A stretch of DNA of 64,000 bases from the NCBI RefSeq assembly GCF_002834295.1, contig NZ_PISP01000002.1, positions 62,001-126,000 of the forward strand. Direction: 5' to 3'. A program made the position numbers and the translations under genes. Source of the stretch: Rhodohalobacter barkolensis (GTDB lineage: Bacteria; Bacteroidota; Rhodothermia; Balneolales; Balneolaceae). The notes below the pieces were generated by a model that saw only the letters and a program-made list of their open reading frames with translations, had not been told where the DNA came from and searched no databases. Positions 53,022-63,300 of this stretch are shown here, in pieces. Position 1 is the stretch's first letter. Each line of letters begins with the position of its first letter.

Positions 53022-54197
53022 TTAAATGTATTCCGACCGGCCGCTAATCCAGCCTGACCAAAATTTTAAAATGGAAACAATCAGAAGAAACATAAGCGGA
53101 GTGGTCCAGTTGCCTATTAAATCGTGCAATCCACCGAATAGAGCAGGTCCAATTGCGGCAAGTGTATATCCGGCAGATTGTGCCATGCCCGACAGTTCAT
53201 TTGCCGTCTCTGAATCTTTTGTACGAAGAACAATGAAGAGCAAGGCCATTCCAAAGCAGCCTCCAAGGCTAATACCCAGCAATGAGGCCCAGAATTCTGT
53301 GTAGGTTGTATCGGTGATGAAAATCAGGCCCAACAGGCTGATGACTTCTAAACCGACTAAGATGCCAACCGGAAGACGCTGTCTCTGCCGCCTGGATGCC
53401 CATGCAGGCATTAAAAATGTACCTAATACACCCGATCCCTGAACAATGGCGAGCATCAAGCCGGCCCGGGCAGTTTCCATGCCGCGTTCAATTAAAATCT
53501 CAGGGAGCCAGGCTACAATAATGAAAAATGTGAGGGATTGTAAACCCATGAAAAGGGCTACATTCAGGGCAATACCGGAAGTTGTCAGATGTTTTAGAGC
53601 ACTCCTGAAACTTCGATTGGCGATAACCGGTATATTTTTTCTCATTTGTGGGAGCCAAATAAGCAGGGCAATGAACGACATGGCCGCCCAGAAGCCGAGT
53701 GACCATCTCCAGCCAAAGTTCAGCCCTTCGGAGAGTGGAACGCTAATTCCGGATGAAATGGCCGCTCCGGTTCCCAGCATAGCTGAATAGATACCTGTCA
53801 CTAATCCATAGCGATTTGGAAAACTCTTTTTCACAATGCCGGGCAGCAGTACATTGGCTAATGCAATTCCAACTCCCAAAACTGCAGTACCCGCAAAAAG
53901 AGCTGTGTGAGCCGGATAAATCCGGATAAGTAAACCGGCTGTGAGCAGAATTAGAGCCAGGGTCATGGTTCCTTCTGTCCCCATCTTTTTGGTGAAAAAA
54001 GGAGTCAGAATCGAGAAAATGCCAAAAGCCAGTACGGGTAGTGTGGTGAGCATTCCCAAAAGCGTATTGGAAAGACCGGTATCCAGCCGTATTTCATAAA
54101 TTAGCGGACCGACAGCTCCAATAGCCGGTCGCAGATTAAATGCAATAACAGCAATGGCTGTAATCAGTAAAATTTTTCTGTTTTGCTCGGGAGACAT
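53022..54197 (-). CDS. MFS transporter, CynX/NimT family
   Basis: A 391-residue transporter with twelve predicted membrane helices. The start NRKILLITAIAVIAFNLRPA is followed by GPLIYEIRLDTGLSNTLLGM, typical of the CynX/NimT (cyanate/nitroimidazole-type) branch of the major facilitator superfamily. Mid-protein loop at about residues 185-205 (LPQMRKNIPVIANRSFRSAL). Substrate unknown. It is first in a unit with the GmhB-like gene and divergent from pyrR. Confidence 0.87.
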   Translation of the reverse strand: MSPEQNRKILLITAIAVIAFNLRPAIGAVGPLIYEIRLDTGLSNTLLGMLTTLPVLAFGIFSILTPFFTKKMGTEGTMTLALILLTAGLLIRIYPAHTALFAGTAVLGVGIALANVLLPGIVKKSFPNRYGLVTGIYSAMLGTGAAISSGISVPLSEGLNFGWRWSLGFWAAMSFIALLIWLPQMRKNIPVIANRSFRSALKHLTTSGIALNVALFMGLQSLTFFIIVAWLPEILIERGMETARAGLMLAIVQGSGVLGTFLMPAWASRRQRQRLPVGILVGLEVISLLGLIFITDTTYTEFWASLLGISLGGCFGMALLFIVLRTKDSETANELSGMAQSAGYTLAAIGPALFGGLHDLIGNWTTPLMFLLIVSILKFWSGWISGRSEYI

Positions 54198-54335
54198 GAA
54201 GTCGTATTTCTGAAAGCTCTAAAGGTAAGGATTGTTAAACCAAATTTCGGAGAATGATTTGACCGGAATTCTAAATTGTAAACCAATTTCACTTTGACTA
54301 ATTTTGAAAACAAAAATCCCATTGAGGTAACTTTT

Positions 54336-54881
54336 TTGGAACAAGCAAAGATTATGACGGAAGAGGATGTGAAGCGTACCTATTTGCGCTTTGCTCACCA
54401 GTTCCTTGAACCGTACGAAGACCCCGCTCATCCAGCAATAATTGGCATGCAAACCCGAGGAGTTTATATGGGGAAGCGAATTATGCAGATCATACAAAAT
54501 GAAACAGGTGCCAAACCGGATTTTGGTGTGCTCGATGTTACATTTTATAGAGATGATTTCCGGTCGAAATTGAAAATGCCTGAAGTGAAAGTGACGGAAA
54601 TTCCTTTTGATCTCTATAATCGGGATGTCATTTTAGTGGACGATGTGCTCTATACCGGGCGAACGGTGAGGTCGGCAATGGATGCGCTGATGGCTTACGG
54701 TCGTCCCAGAAGTATCCGGTTTTGTTGTATGGTAGATCGCGGGCACAGAGAGCTGCCGGTTTCTGCTGATTACGTGGGGATGACGGTCCCAACTCATGCT
54801 GATGAAGAAGTGCGGGTAAAAGTAAATGAACTTGATGGTGAAGATGCTGTGTACGTGGTAATGGGAGGTGGTGATGAGTAA
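54336..54881 (+). CDS. pyrR: Bifunctional PyrR: pyr regulator / uracil phosphoribosyltransferase
   Basis: PyrR proteins bind pyr mRNA in response to UMP and have uracil phosphoribosyltransferase activity. The start is a TTG at 54336 (LEQAKIMTEEDVKRTYLR), chosen because GAGG at 54324-54327 is a well-spaced ribosome site and the 181-residue product matches the family; a TTG at 54294 has no ribosome site. The phosphoribosyltransferase signature VILVDDVLYTGRTVRSAMDA and the family segments IIGMQTRGVYMGKRI and VLDVTFYRDDF are present. It overlaps pyrB by 8 bases. I saw no PyrR-binding loop or attenuator before pyrR itself. Confidence 0.92.
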   Translation: MEQAKIMTEEDVKRTYLRFAHQFLEPYEDPAHPAIIGMQTRGVYMGKRIMQIIQNETGAKPDFGVLDVTFYRDDFRSKLKMPEVKVTEIPFDLYNRDVILVDDVLYTGRTVRSAMDALMAYGRPRSIRFCCMVDRGHRELPVSADYVGMTVPTHADEEVRVKVNELDGEDAVYVVMGGGDE

Positions 54882-55830
54882 CATGGATCAAACAGATTAT
54901 AAGTTCAAACAGAAGCACCTGCTGGGACTGGCCGACTACAGTGCTGAGGATATTCATTATGTTTTGGAGCAGGCGAAAACATTTCGGGAAGTGTTGGATC
55001 GTCCGGTACCTAAAGTCCCTACTCTTCGAGATAAAACAATTGTGAATCTATTCTATGAGAACAGTACCCGGACGCGGCTCTCATTTGAGCTGGCCCAAAA
55101 AAGAATGGGTGCTGACGTGGTGAATTTTTCTGCAGGCACATCCAGTGCTAAAAAAGGAGAATCCCTGAAGGATACTATCCGGAATATCAGCTCAATGAAG
55201 ATTGACATGGTGGTGAGCCGGCATGAAAGTCCCGGAGTGCCTCACTTTTTAACCCGTTGTGTGGATGCAGCGATCATCAACGCCGGGGATGGAGCTCATG
55301 AACATCCGACTCAGGCTCTGCTTGATATGTTCACAATGAAGCAAATCCACTCCGATTTAAAGGGCAAAAAAGTGGCAATAATTGGAGATATATCCCACAG
55401 TCGTGTAGTAAGATCCAATATTGTCGGGTTGAAAAAGCTGGGAGCTGAAGTTGTGGTTTGCGGACCAAAATCTTTAATGCCTGTTTTTGTAGAAACTTTA
55501 GGGGCAAGCATATCTTACAATATCGATGAGACACTCGCCTGGTGTGATATTGCTATGGCACTTCGAATTCAGATGGAGCGAATAACCGGTGGAACAGATC
55601 TCTTTCCGAGCCTGCGTGAGTACCATGAGACATTCGGTATAAAAATGAGTCACCTGGAGAAATACCCCGATTTTATGGTAATGCATCCCGGACCGATCAA
55701 TCGCGGTGTGGAGATGGAAAGTCTGGTAGCAGATAGTGACCGGGCTGTAATCCTAAATCAGGTTACAAATGGTGTCGCCGTACGGATGGCGATCCTCTAC
55801 CTGTTGAGTGGCGGAAGCCGGATGTCATGA
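54874..55830 (+). CDS. pyrB: Aspartate carbamoyltransferase catalytic subunit
   Basis: Joins carbamoyl phosphate to aspartate, the second step of pyrimidine synthesis. The carbamoyl-phosphate site FYENSTRTRLSFE, the 80s-loop region KKGESLKDT, the GDGAHEHPTQALLDM segment and MHPGPINRGVEM are intact. The start is the ATG at 54874, with GGGAGG 5 bases upstream; a GTG at 54868 is also in frame. About 318 residues. It overlaps the pyrR stop and, at its 3' end, the convergent EamA gene by six bases. No pyrI regulatory subunit is adjacent. Confidence 0.95.
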   Translation: MSNMDQTDYKFKQKHLLGLADYSAEDIHYVLEQAKTFREVLDRPVPKVPTLRDKTIVNLFYENSTRTRLSFELAQKRMGADVVNFSAGTSSAKKGESLKDTIRNISSMKIDMVVSRHESPGVPHFLTRCVDAAIINAGDGAHEHPTQALLDMFTMKQIHSDLKGKKVAIIGDISHSRVVRSNIVGLKKLGAEVVVCGPKSLMPVFVETLGASISYNIDETLAWCDIAMALRIQMERITGGTDLFPSLREYHETFGIKMSHLEKYPDFMVMHPGPINRGVEMESLVADSDRAVILNQVTNGVAVRMAILYLLSGGSRMS

Positions 55831-56724
55831 TATACGTCCGCCGTGGCGGGTTATTAAGATTCCTGCAATGACGATGGCAGCACCAATGTATTGAAGGAGT
55901 TCCAGGCTCTCACCTAAAAGCACAATACCGGACACCAAGCCAATAACAGGCACCAGGTTTTGATAGGTTGATGAGCGTACGGCACCAACCACTTTAATGC
56001 CATTATTCCAGATAAGGTATGCTAGGCCAATGGCTAAAAGTCCGCTGAAAAAGGCACCTCCAAATGCGGCATAGGAAACGGAACTCCATTCTGTGTCACC
56101 AAAATGTGGGATGGCTAAGGCCGTAAGGGAGACAGCTCCGATGGAAGTCATCATGGCCGAGTATTGAAGGGGAGTGTATCGTGTGAGGTGCTTTTTAGAA
56201 AAAATCGTATAGAGTGCCCAAACAACGGCGGCGAATACAATAGTCAGGTCACCAATAAAATTATCGGAACCGAATGATATCGGGTTTTTGCCAAAAAAGA
56301 TGATAATAGCTACTCCGGTAAAGGCCAGAAATACTCCAATCGTCTTCAGGCGGTTGAGCATTTCAAGGGAGAACAGATGTGAACTGATGGCAACCCAGAT
56401 AGGAATGGTACCCAGCATCACAGCTGCATTGGCGGCCAGTGTTAAATTAATGCCGATGATAAAAAGCCACTGGTAAAAAAGATTACCGACCAAACCCAGG
56501 ATCAGAAGCGGAATCAAATCTTTCTTGTCAATTTTGAACCACGATTTTCGCTTTGCAATAATCGTCCACATAAACAGTGCGGCTAATACAAAACGGATGG
56601 AATTAAAGCTGTAGGGGTCGATTTCAGCCAGGCTGGCCTTGATAACCGTGAAGTTTAGCCCCCAGATAATTGCAAGAAAGAGTAAGGAGAGATCTGTAAG
56701 AAGGTTTTTTTTGAGCTGAGCCAT
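55825..56724 (-). CDS. EamA/DMT-family transporter
   Basis: A 299-residue permease with ten predicted membrane helices in two EamA repeats (first: LSLLFLAIIWGLNFTVIKAS; second from about residue 150: DLTIVFAAVVWALYTIFSKK). The repeat hallmark of a conserved proline/glutamate-containing C-terminal helix is visible (VPVIGLVSGIVLLGESLELL). Family members export amino acids, nucleotides precursors or other small metabolites; the substrate cannot be told. Divergent from the TetR gene, with 125 bases between them containing two TetR-type operators, so its expression might also be affected. Confidence 0.9.
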   Translation of the reverse strand: MAQLKKNLLTDLSLLFLAIIWGLNFTVIKASLAEIDPYSFNSIRFVLAALFMWTIIAKRKSWFKIDKKDLIPLLILGLVGNLFYQWLFIIGINLTLAANAAVMLGTIPIWVAISSHLFSLEMLNRLKTIGVFLAFTGVAIIIFFGKNPISFGSDNFIGDLTIVFAAVVWALYTIFSKKHLTRYTPLQYSAMMTSIGAVSLTALAIPHFGDTEWSSVSYAAFGGAFFSGLLAIGLAYLIWNNGIKVVGAVRSSTYQNLVPVIGLVSGIVLLGESLELLQYIGAAIVIAGILITRHGGRIS

Positions 56725-56816
56725 AAATAAAAGTATTGGGGCTTAAGATAGAGATATTCTTATTGAAATAAATTTTTGAAAATGATTGGAACGGAACAAA
56801 AAATGCGATAGTTTTA

Positions 56817-56829
56817 TGACCGTTGTTCA
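56817..56829. promoter_or_regulatory. Probable TetR operator 1 (imperfect palindrome)
   Basis: TGACC-GTT-GTTCA, 12 of 13 positions fit an inverted repeat with the same TGAC half-site as the sites at 56835 and 57500. Its centre is 18 bases from that of operator 2. Confidence 0.55.
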
Positions 56830-56834
56830 AAATA

Positions 56835-56847
56835 TGACTGAGAGTCA
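56835..56847. promoter_or_regulatory. Probable TetR operator 2 (perfect palindrome)
   Basis: TGACT-GAG-AGTCA, a perfect inverted repeat ending two bases before the ATG of the TetR gene, so binding would block its own transcription or translation start. Confidence 0.7.
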
Positions 56848-56849
56848 AA

Positions 56850-57503
56850 ATGATAAAAGAATTATCCCGAAAAGAACGTGAAAAGTTAATGCGGCGCGAA
56901 GCAATCATTGATGCTGCCGAATATCTTTTCGATACCCATGGATTTGACAGTGCTACCATGGAAGAAATTGCCGAGAAGGCAGAGCTTGGAAAGGGTACAT
57001 TATACCTTCATTTTAAAAGCAAGGTATCTATTTATCTGGCTATTTGTGAACGTGGTTCAAACATGCTCAATCAGGAAATGGGTAAAGTTTTAACTCAGGA
57101 CCTGAACGGATTGCAAATGGTTGAAAAAATTGGGCAGGTGTATCTGAACTTTATCCGGGAGAATCCGCTTTATTTTAATGCCTTCAATTACTACGAGAGT
57201 ATTTTGGATCAGGAAAAGTACTCTGATAATCCTATGATTGAAAAGTGTGAGGATAATGCAAGAGAAGCCATGACTTTTATTGTCAGAGCTCTTCAGGTAG
57301 GGATGCAGGATGGGTCTATAAAAGATTCAATCGATCCGAAAGAGTTAGGGATTATTATATGGGGAGCTTCGAAGGGAGTGATGCATATGGCGTTTATGAA
57401 ACAGAAGCAGCAGCACCATAAATTTTTGGATGATGTAGAGGTTAGTTTCGAATCATTAATAGAGAATTTTATCACGCTAATCGGAAGTGGAATAAAAAAT
57501 TGA
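56850..57503 (+). CDS. TetR-family repressor of the adjacent efflux operon
   Basis: A 217-residue regulator. The N-terminal helix-turn-helix region is typical (RREAIIDAAEYLFDTHGFDS, then MEEIAEKAELGKGTLYLHFK, residues about 14-60); the C-terminal ligand domain is variable. It is followed by tolC, MFP and RND genes in the same direction. Palindromes with a TGAC half-site lie just upstream of its start and across its stop codon, so it probably represses itself and the pump genes and is released by a pump substrate. Confidence 0.9.
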   Translation: MIKELSRKEREKLMRREAIIDAAEYLFDTHGFDSATMEEIAEKAELGKGTLYLHFKSKVSIYLAICERGSNMLNQEMGKVLTQDLNGLQMVEKIGQVYLNFIRENPLYFNAFNYYESILDQEKYSDNPMIEKCEDNAREAMTFIVRALQVGMQDGSIKDSIDPKELGIIIWGASKGVMHMAFMKQKQQHHKFLDDVEVSFESLIENFITLIGSGIKN

Positions 57504-57514
57504 CCAGCGGTCAA
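57500..57514. promoter_or_regulatory. Probable TetR operator 3 upstream of the TolC gene
   Basis: TTGACC-AGC-GGTCAA, a perfect 15-bp palindrome that overlaps the TGA stop of the TetR gene and lies 79 bases before the TolC start. It shares the TGAC half-site with operators 1 and 2, which supports direct repression of the efflux genes. Confidence 0.72.
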
Positions 57515-57592
57515 ATAATTTGTAACAAGAGGCTTTTAACCTCGTAGGAACAATGGTAATAATTTGCGAAAACAGGACAGTCGAATAGACAT

Positions 57593-59185
57593 ATGAAGAT
57601 ATTTAAACTAAAGATTTTGGGGGCAGCCATTCTTTGGGGATTAACCGGTTTGGCATATCATGCTGATGCGCAGGATGTATCGGAGCTAACATCGGGTGAA
57701 GAAGTTACGATCACACTGGATGAAGCGATACAAATTGCACTGGTAAATAATCACCTTTTGAGAAAAGGTCTGTTGGATTTGGACCGGGCTGAAGCACAAA
57801 TTCGAGAGGCATGGGGTTCAGTGTATCCTCAAATAAATGCTTCCGGGAGTTATACCAGAAACCTTAGAACTCCAAACCCTTTTGCCGGATCTGATGCGGG
57901 AGGATTATTTGAATCGTTCGGGGCAGTGGATTGGCTGGCATTTAATGAGAGTGCCAGAACGGATGGCGATCCCAATACAAATCCTATCTCTTTTGATGAG
58001 TATCTGGACCGGCAGCGGCAGGGTTACGAAGATGCGGGTATTGCCCCGCCGGGTTCGGATGGAAGCAATCCATTTGCAGTAGAAAATCAGTTTGAATTTG
58101 GTCTCTCGGTCACTCAGGCGGTATATAACGGTGCCGCATTTTCTGCAATTAAAGCAGCTAAGCAATTCAGAGAGCTGAATCAGGACCAGGTTCAAGCCGA
58201 CAGACAGCAGGTAGTAAACGAGGTGAAAAACTCCTTCTACTCTGCCCTGCTTGCCAAGGAGCAGGTTGAAGTTCTTCGCTCAAGTGTAGAAAGGCTGCGG
58301 GTTACAGTAGAGGAAACCAGGCGATCTGTTGAAGCGGGAGTTTTATCAAGATACGATCGAGTAAGTGCGGAAGTTGAATTGGTGAACCTGGAAACCAATC
58401 TGATTGAAGCTGAAAATCAGGCGGAATTGGCTGCAAAGAATCTGGCACTCCAGCTGGGAATACCTACACAGAATGAGATTAATCTGAGAGGAGCGCTGGA
58501 GTATGATGAGTCTATGCAGCCTGAAGTTGCGGACAAGGATGTCGCATATGAAATCGCAATGCAGCAGCGTCCGGATATCAGTCAGACAGAAAACCTGCTG
58601 GAACTGAGAGCAATAGAAGGTGAGGTTACAAAATCGAGATACTTCCCAACAGTAAATGCATTCGCGAACTTTGCATATATCGGCTCTGTGCCATCTAACC
58701 GAACCTTGATCTCTCCGGTTGAGGGTCAGGAGTTTACGTTTACAACTTCAGACAGAGGGTTTTTTGATGATTCCTATTGGAATGAAGCTGTTTCAGTAGG
58801 CTTGAGGATGAATTGGTCGATCTTTAACGGGTTCCAGACTCGAATGCAGGTTCAGCAAAATAAGATTGATATCAAAAAGGCTGAAATTGATCGCGAATTT
58901 CAACAGAATGCAGTTTATCTGGAAATCGATCAAACCATGAAGAATCTTGAAACGTCGTTGAGAAGAATCAGAAGCCAGGAGCGAAATTTGGAGCAGGCAG
59001 AACTGAACTATGAATTTTCACTTCGAAGATTACAGGAAGGGGCCGGTACGGCATTGCAGGAACGACAGGCTTCATCTCTTTTAGACCAAAGTAAACTTAA
59101 CTATCTCTCAGCTGTGTACGATTATTTGATCGCACTCAGTCAATACGAAAAATCTATCGGTAAACCGGTATTAGACGCTGAATAA
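57593..59185 (+). CDS. TolC-family outer-membrane efflux protein
   Basis: A 530-residue outer-membrane channel. The signal peptide ends near YHADAQDVSEL. Two OEP repeats of long coiled helices are seen: one starts at ITLDEAIQIALVNNHLLRKG, the second near NLLELRAIEGEVTKSRYFPT. Long Gln/Glu/Arg-rich helices (VNEVKNSFYSALLAKEQVEV and LEQAELNYEFSLRRLQEGAG) form the periplasmic tunnel. First structural gene of the tripartite efflux operon; the MFP gene starts two bases after its stop. Confidence 0.92.
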   Translation: MKIFKLKILGAAILWGLTGLAYHADAQDVSELTSGEEVTITLDEAIQIALVNNHLLRKGLLDLDRAEAQIREAWGSVYPQINASGSYTRNLRTPNPFAGSDAGGLFESFGAVDWLAFNESARTDGDPNTNPISFDEYLDRQRQGYEDAGIAPPGSDGSNPFAVENQFEFGLSVTQAVYNGAAFSAIKAAKQFRELNQDQVQADRQQVVNEVKNSFYSALLAKEQVEVLRSSVERLRVTVEETRRSVEAGVLSRYDRVSAEVELVNLETNLIEAENQAELAAKNLALQLGIPTQNEINLRGALEYDESMQPEVADKDVAYEIAMQQRPDISQTENLLELRAIEGEVTKSRYFPTVNAFANFAYIGSVPSNRTLISPVEGQEFTFTTSDRGFFDDSYWNEAVSVGLRMNWSIFNGFQTRMQVQQNKIDIKKAEIDREFQQNAVYLEIDQTMKNLETSLRRIRSQERNLEQAELNYEFSLRRLQEGAGTALQERQASSLLDQSKLNYLSAVYDYLIALSQYEKSIGKPVLDAE

Positions 59186-59187
59186 AA

Positions 59188-60321
59188 ATGTTGATGACCA
59201 AAATGATGAATACAGTAATAAAAATTTCAAGCTTAATTCTATTGGCTTTCACGTTGGTTTCGTGTGATCAGGGTGAAGAAAATGGAGAGCAAAACGGGAC
59301 GGATGGCGCCAGATTGATGCCGGTTGAAACTGTGATAATTGAACCGGATAATTTTAATGATTTTGTCCGTACAACAGGGACGGTTGAAGCTATCGATGAT
59401 GCTATGATCTCTTCTGAAACTTCCGGCAGGATTCTTTCCATTAAAGATCGCGGAGAGAGAGTTCAAAAAGGTGGCGTGATTGCCCAAATAGACGACAGAC
59501 TGATTCAGGCTCAATATGAAGCGGCAAAAACAGGCTATGAACTGGCTGAAGACACCTTCAACCGCTTTGAGTCACTGCATGCAGATTCAATCATCAGTAC
59601 ACAGGACTACAACAGTGCAAGAGCCCAGAGAGATCAGGCGAGAGCACAACTGAACCAAGTTGAAAAGCAGCTTCAAGATTCAAAAATAGAAGCTCCTTTT
59701 TCAGGCAGGATTGAAGAGCGGTTTATCAGCACAGGCGAATTGATCAACCCGGGTATGCCTGTGGTCAGACTTGTAAATACAGATTTGATTCGAGTTATAT
59801 CCGGGGTGCCGGAAAGATACTCCGGTGAAATTACGGAGGGTTCCAAGGTACAGCTGAATTTTGGAGGATTAAACGGAGAGACTCGTGAAAGTACGGTCAC
59901 CTACGCGAGTAATGTGTTGGACCCGGAAACCCGGACTTATGCTATAGAAGTGGAAATGAGAAATTCCGAACAGTTGATTAAACCGGATATGGTAGTAGAC
60001 CTTTTATTGGAACGGCAAACTCTGGAAAATGTAATCATCATTCCGCGAACAGCCGTATTAAGAAACGAGGATGGACAGTCTGTTTACATTGCAAGTGAAC
60101 AAGATGGGGAAAAAGTGGCCAGGTTGGTAAATGTTGAAACCGGATCTGCAGGCGGTGCTTTGATTCAAATTGTAAATGGTTTGTCTGATGGAGATGAATT
60201 AGTAGTAAACGGTGTAAGGAATTTAAGTGAAGGCGATGTATTAAATATTCTGAATACCGAAACCAGCATAGAGAGAGCAGAAAAACTTAAATCGGCAGAC
60301 AGACCGGTCGTCTCTTACTAA
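59188..60321 (+). CDS. RND efflux periplasmic adaptor (membrane fusion protein)
   Basis: A 377-residue adaptor. Lipoprotein signal peptide (FTLVSC, cysteine 26 with the ATG at 59188; in-frame ATGs at codons 4, 6 and 7 could shorten it). The lipoyl/barrel-sandwich half-motif RILSIKDRGERVQKGGVIAQ, a helical hairpin (YEAAKTGYELAEDTFNRFES) and the second lipoyl half SKIEAPFSGRIEERFISTGE are present, followed by beta-barrel and membrane-proximal domains ending GLSDGDELVVNGVRNLSEGD. It lies between the TolC and RND genes, so the three make one pump. Confidence 0.92.
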   Translation: MLMTKMMNTVIKISSLILLAFTLVSCDQGEENGEQNGTDGARLMPVETVIIEPDNFNDFVRTTGTVEAIDDAMISSETSGRILSIKDRGERVQKGGVIAQIDDRLIQAQYEAAKTGYELAEDTFNRFESLHADSIISTQDYNSARAQRDQARAQLNQVEKQLQDSKIEAPFSGRIEERFISTGELINPGMPVVRLVNTDLIRVISGVPERYSGEITEGSKVQLNFGGLNGETRESTVTYASNVLDPETRTYAIEVEMRNSEQLIKPDMVVDLLLERQTLENVIIIPRTAVLRNEDGQSVYIASEQDGEKVARLVNVETGSAGGALIQIVNGLSDGDELVVNGVRNLSEGDVLNILNTETSIERAEKLKSADRPVVSY

Positions 60322-60364
60322 ATCAGATATAGCAAAAGAAATTTCGATTGATATCAAATAACGT

Positions 60365-63300
60365 ATGAAATTAACAAACCTAACTTTAAAGAACAGAACG
60401 GTTATTGTTGTGCTTACGGCGATACTGATTTTAGCCGGGGCTTTCAGTTACAGTTCAATTCCCAAAGAGTCGAACCCATCGATTGAGATTCCAATATTTA
60501 TTGTAAATACAATTTATCCGGGAATTTCTCCCGCTGATATGGAATCACTCATCACACAGCCGATTGAGCGAGAACTCCAGGGGATAAATGGAGTTAAAGA
60601 GATTCGGTCAAACACGTTGGAAAGTTTCAGCAGTATCGTTGTTGAATTCGATCTCGATGTTCCGCTATCAGAAGCGAGTCAGCGAGTAAGGGAGCGGGTT
60701 GATCTGGCCCGAACAGAACTTCCACCGGATGCTGAAGAGCCTTTTATCGTTGAAATTGATCTGGACGATTTTCCAATTATGACGGTGAACCTGGCGGCTG
60801 ACTACCCGTTATCTCGGTTAACTGAAGTTGCCGAACGTCTGGAAGATGCGATAGAAGCTGGTTCAGGAATTCGGGAAGTTGAAACGGTTGGGGAAATTGA
60901 ACGTGAAGTGCAGGTGAATGTAGACCTTGGGGAGCTGAATGGGTATGGCCTTGGCTTTGGTCAGCTTGTAAATGCGATTCAGGCACAAAACCTGACCATT
61001 CCGGGTGGAACGGTGGATGTGGACAAGATGAGCTACTTGCTTCGGGTAAGCGGTGAATTTGAAGATCCTTCCGAAATAGAGAATCTGGTGATTGCACGTC
61101 CTATGGGAGAGCAATCGCAAAGTGCCGGTCTTGTGTACATGCGCGATGTTGCGGATGTTGTGTTTGGTTTCAAGGATAGAGAAAGCTTTGCGCGTCTCAG
61201 AGCCTACAAAATGGATGAGAACGGGGAAAAGGTTGAACTGGACGAATCTGAAATTCAGGATAATCAGGTTATCAGTTTAAATATTAAAAAGCGTCCGGGT
61301 GCGAACATTCTTGATACCGTAGAAGAAGTAGTAGAAATTGTTGAAGGTTACCCGGTTCCTTCCGGTACCAATGTGGTAATAACGGGTGATCAGAGTGAAA
61401 ATGTCAGGGATTTGATATCAGACCTTGAAAACAGCATCATCAGTGGTATGCTCTTTGTTGTACTGGTATTGGTCTTTTTCCTGGGAGTTCGAAATGCCTT
61501 GCTTGTAGGGACTGCTGTACCGCTTTCTATTTTAGTTGGCTTTATAGTGCTGTACGCCATGGGCTACTCGGCCAACTTTATCATTCTGTTTAGTTTAATT
61601 ATTGCATTGGGTTTGCTGGTTGATAACTCCATTGTAGTTGTGGAAAATATTTATCGGTACAGAGAATTGGGCTACGAAAGATTCGAGGCTGCCAAACTTG
61701 CTACAGATGAAGTCGGTTACGCCCTGATTGCAGCGACTGCAACACTTTTGGCCGCATTTGTGCCAATGACGTTCTGGCCGGGTATTATCGGTCAGTTTAT
61801 GGGTTACTTACCGATGACGTTGATCGTTGTGTTGCTCTGCTCACTCTTTGTGGCACTAGTTCTTTATCCTGTTCTCACGGCTTACCTGGTAAGGCTGGAC
61901 GATGAAGAGAAGAAGCCGATGTCGATCTATTTTAAAGGAGCAGCTATTGGTTTCTCGATATTTATTGCAGTGGCCATTGGTATGGCGAATGTTACTACAC
62001 TGGTTGTAACTGTACTGACAATACTATTCTTTGTCGGATCCTTTAAATACATCATTAAGCCGGTCTCTGAAGTTTTCAACGAGCGAACATTTCCAAGAAT
62101 ACTGAAGTATTATAAAGTAATGCTGCGGACCTTTTTAAAAAGAGACTACACAGTAAAATATGCGTTGCTGAGAAATTCACTCTCTCTAAGCAGTTTGACT
62201 GTTGCTTTAGTGCTGGGTGTGCTGGGTGCTGTGATTGGTATTTTTTCTCCGGCATCAACTATTCTTTACATACTGGCCGGAATTTTTGGTGCCCTGGGTG
62301 TTATTCTTGTGATCATACATTCCATAGAAGCAATATTTATCGGAGGAAAGATTTCAATTATATCCGGAATTTCGCTGGGGATCCTAAATGCAATTATACT
62401 GCTGCTTGTATCCATTTCAGGCTCCGTTAGCTTAAATGTCTGGTTGGTATTAATGTCTGTTCCCCTGCTTTTAGTGGTCATCGGGATATTTGGTTTATTC
62501 AGAAAATCTTCCAAGCCATTGATCCTCACAGACAATCGATCGCTACTTCTGAACACCGTGATGGGTGCGCTCCTTGCTATTTTTGGAATGTTTAGTCTTG
62601 CACCTACCGGAGTTGAATTCTTCCCTGAAACAGATCCGAGTCGAATTATTATCGAACTGGAAGGACCTATAGGAATGAATGTTGAAGCCAGTGATGAAAT
62701 TGCTAAAGAGGTTCAGGACAGGATCTATAATTTGATTGATGAAGACCCTCTTGTAAAAGCAAATATTGAGAACCTTCAAACCAATGTTGGGGTTTCTGGT
62801 GATCCATTTTTTGGTGGAGGCGGTCAAAGCCCGGAGCTTTCAAGGCTCACGATGAATCTTGTAGATTTTGGGGATAGGGCCGAACCCTCTGCAAATACTC
62901 TTACGAAACTACGCGAGATTATCCGGGATATACCGGATATAGCTGTGAAAATAGAGGGTGAAGAGCAGGGTCCACCAACCGGTGCCCCGGTAAACATTGA
63001 AGTTTCCGGTGAAAACTTTGACGAGATAGTTCGCATCACAGAAGAGGTTACTCAAATTCTGATTGATGCTTCTGTATCACAATCTGTTCCGGGTCTTGTC
63101 GATGTTCGAAATAATGTAAGTGGAGGAACTCCCGAATACCGAATTCTGGTCGATTATGAAAAGGCGAGCCGGCTTGGTTTAAGTATGTCAGATATAGCTC
63201 AAACCATTCGGATAGCCAATAATGGATTGGAAACCAGCAAATGGAGGGATGGGGAAGATGAATATGATATCATGGTCAGATTGAGACCTGAAGATCGGCA

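Noticed and set aside
57293-57514. Small minus-strand open frame across the 3' end of the TetR gene
   Set aside because: Shadow frame; it crosses the operator palindrome and has no recognisable sequence.
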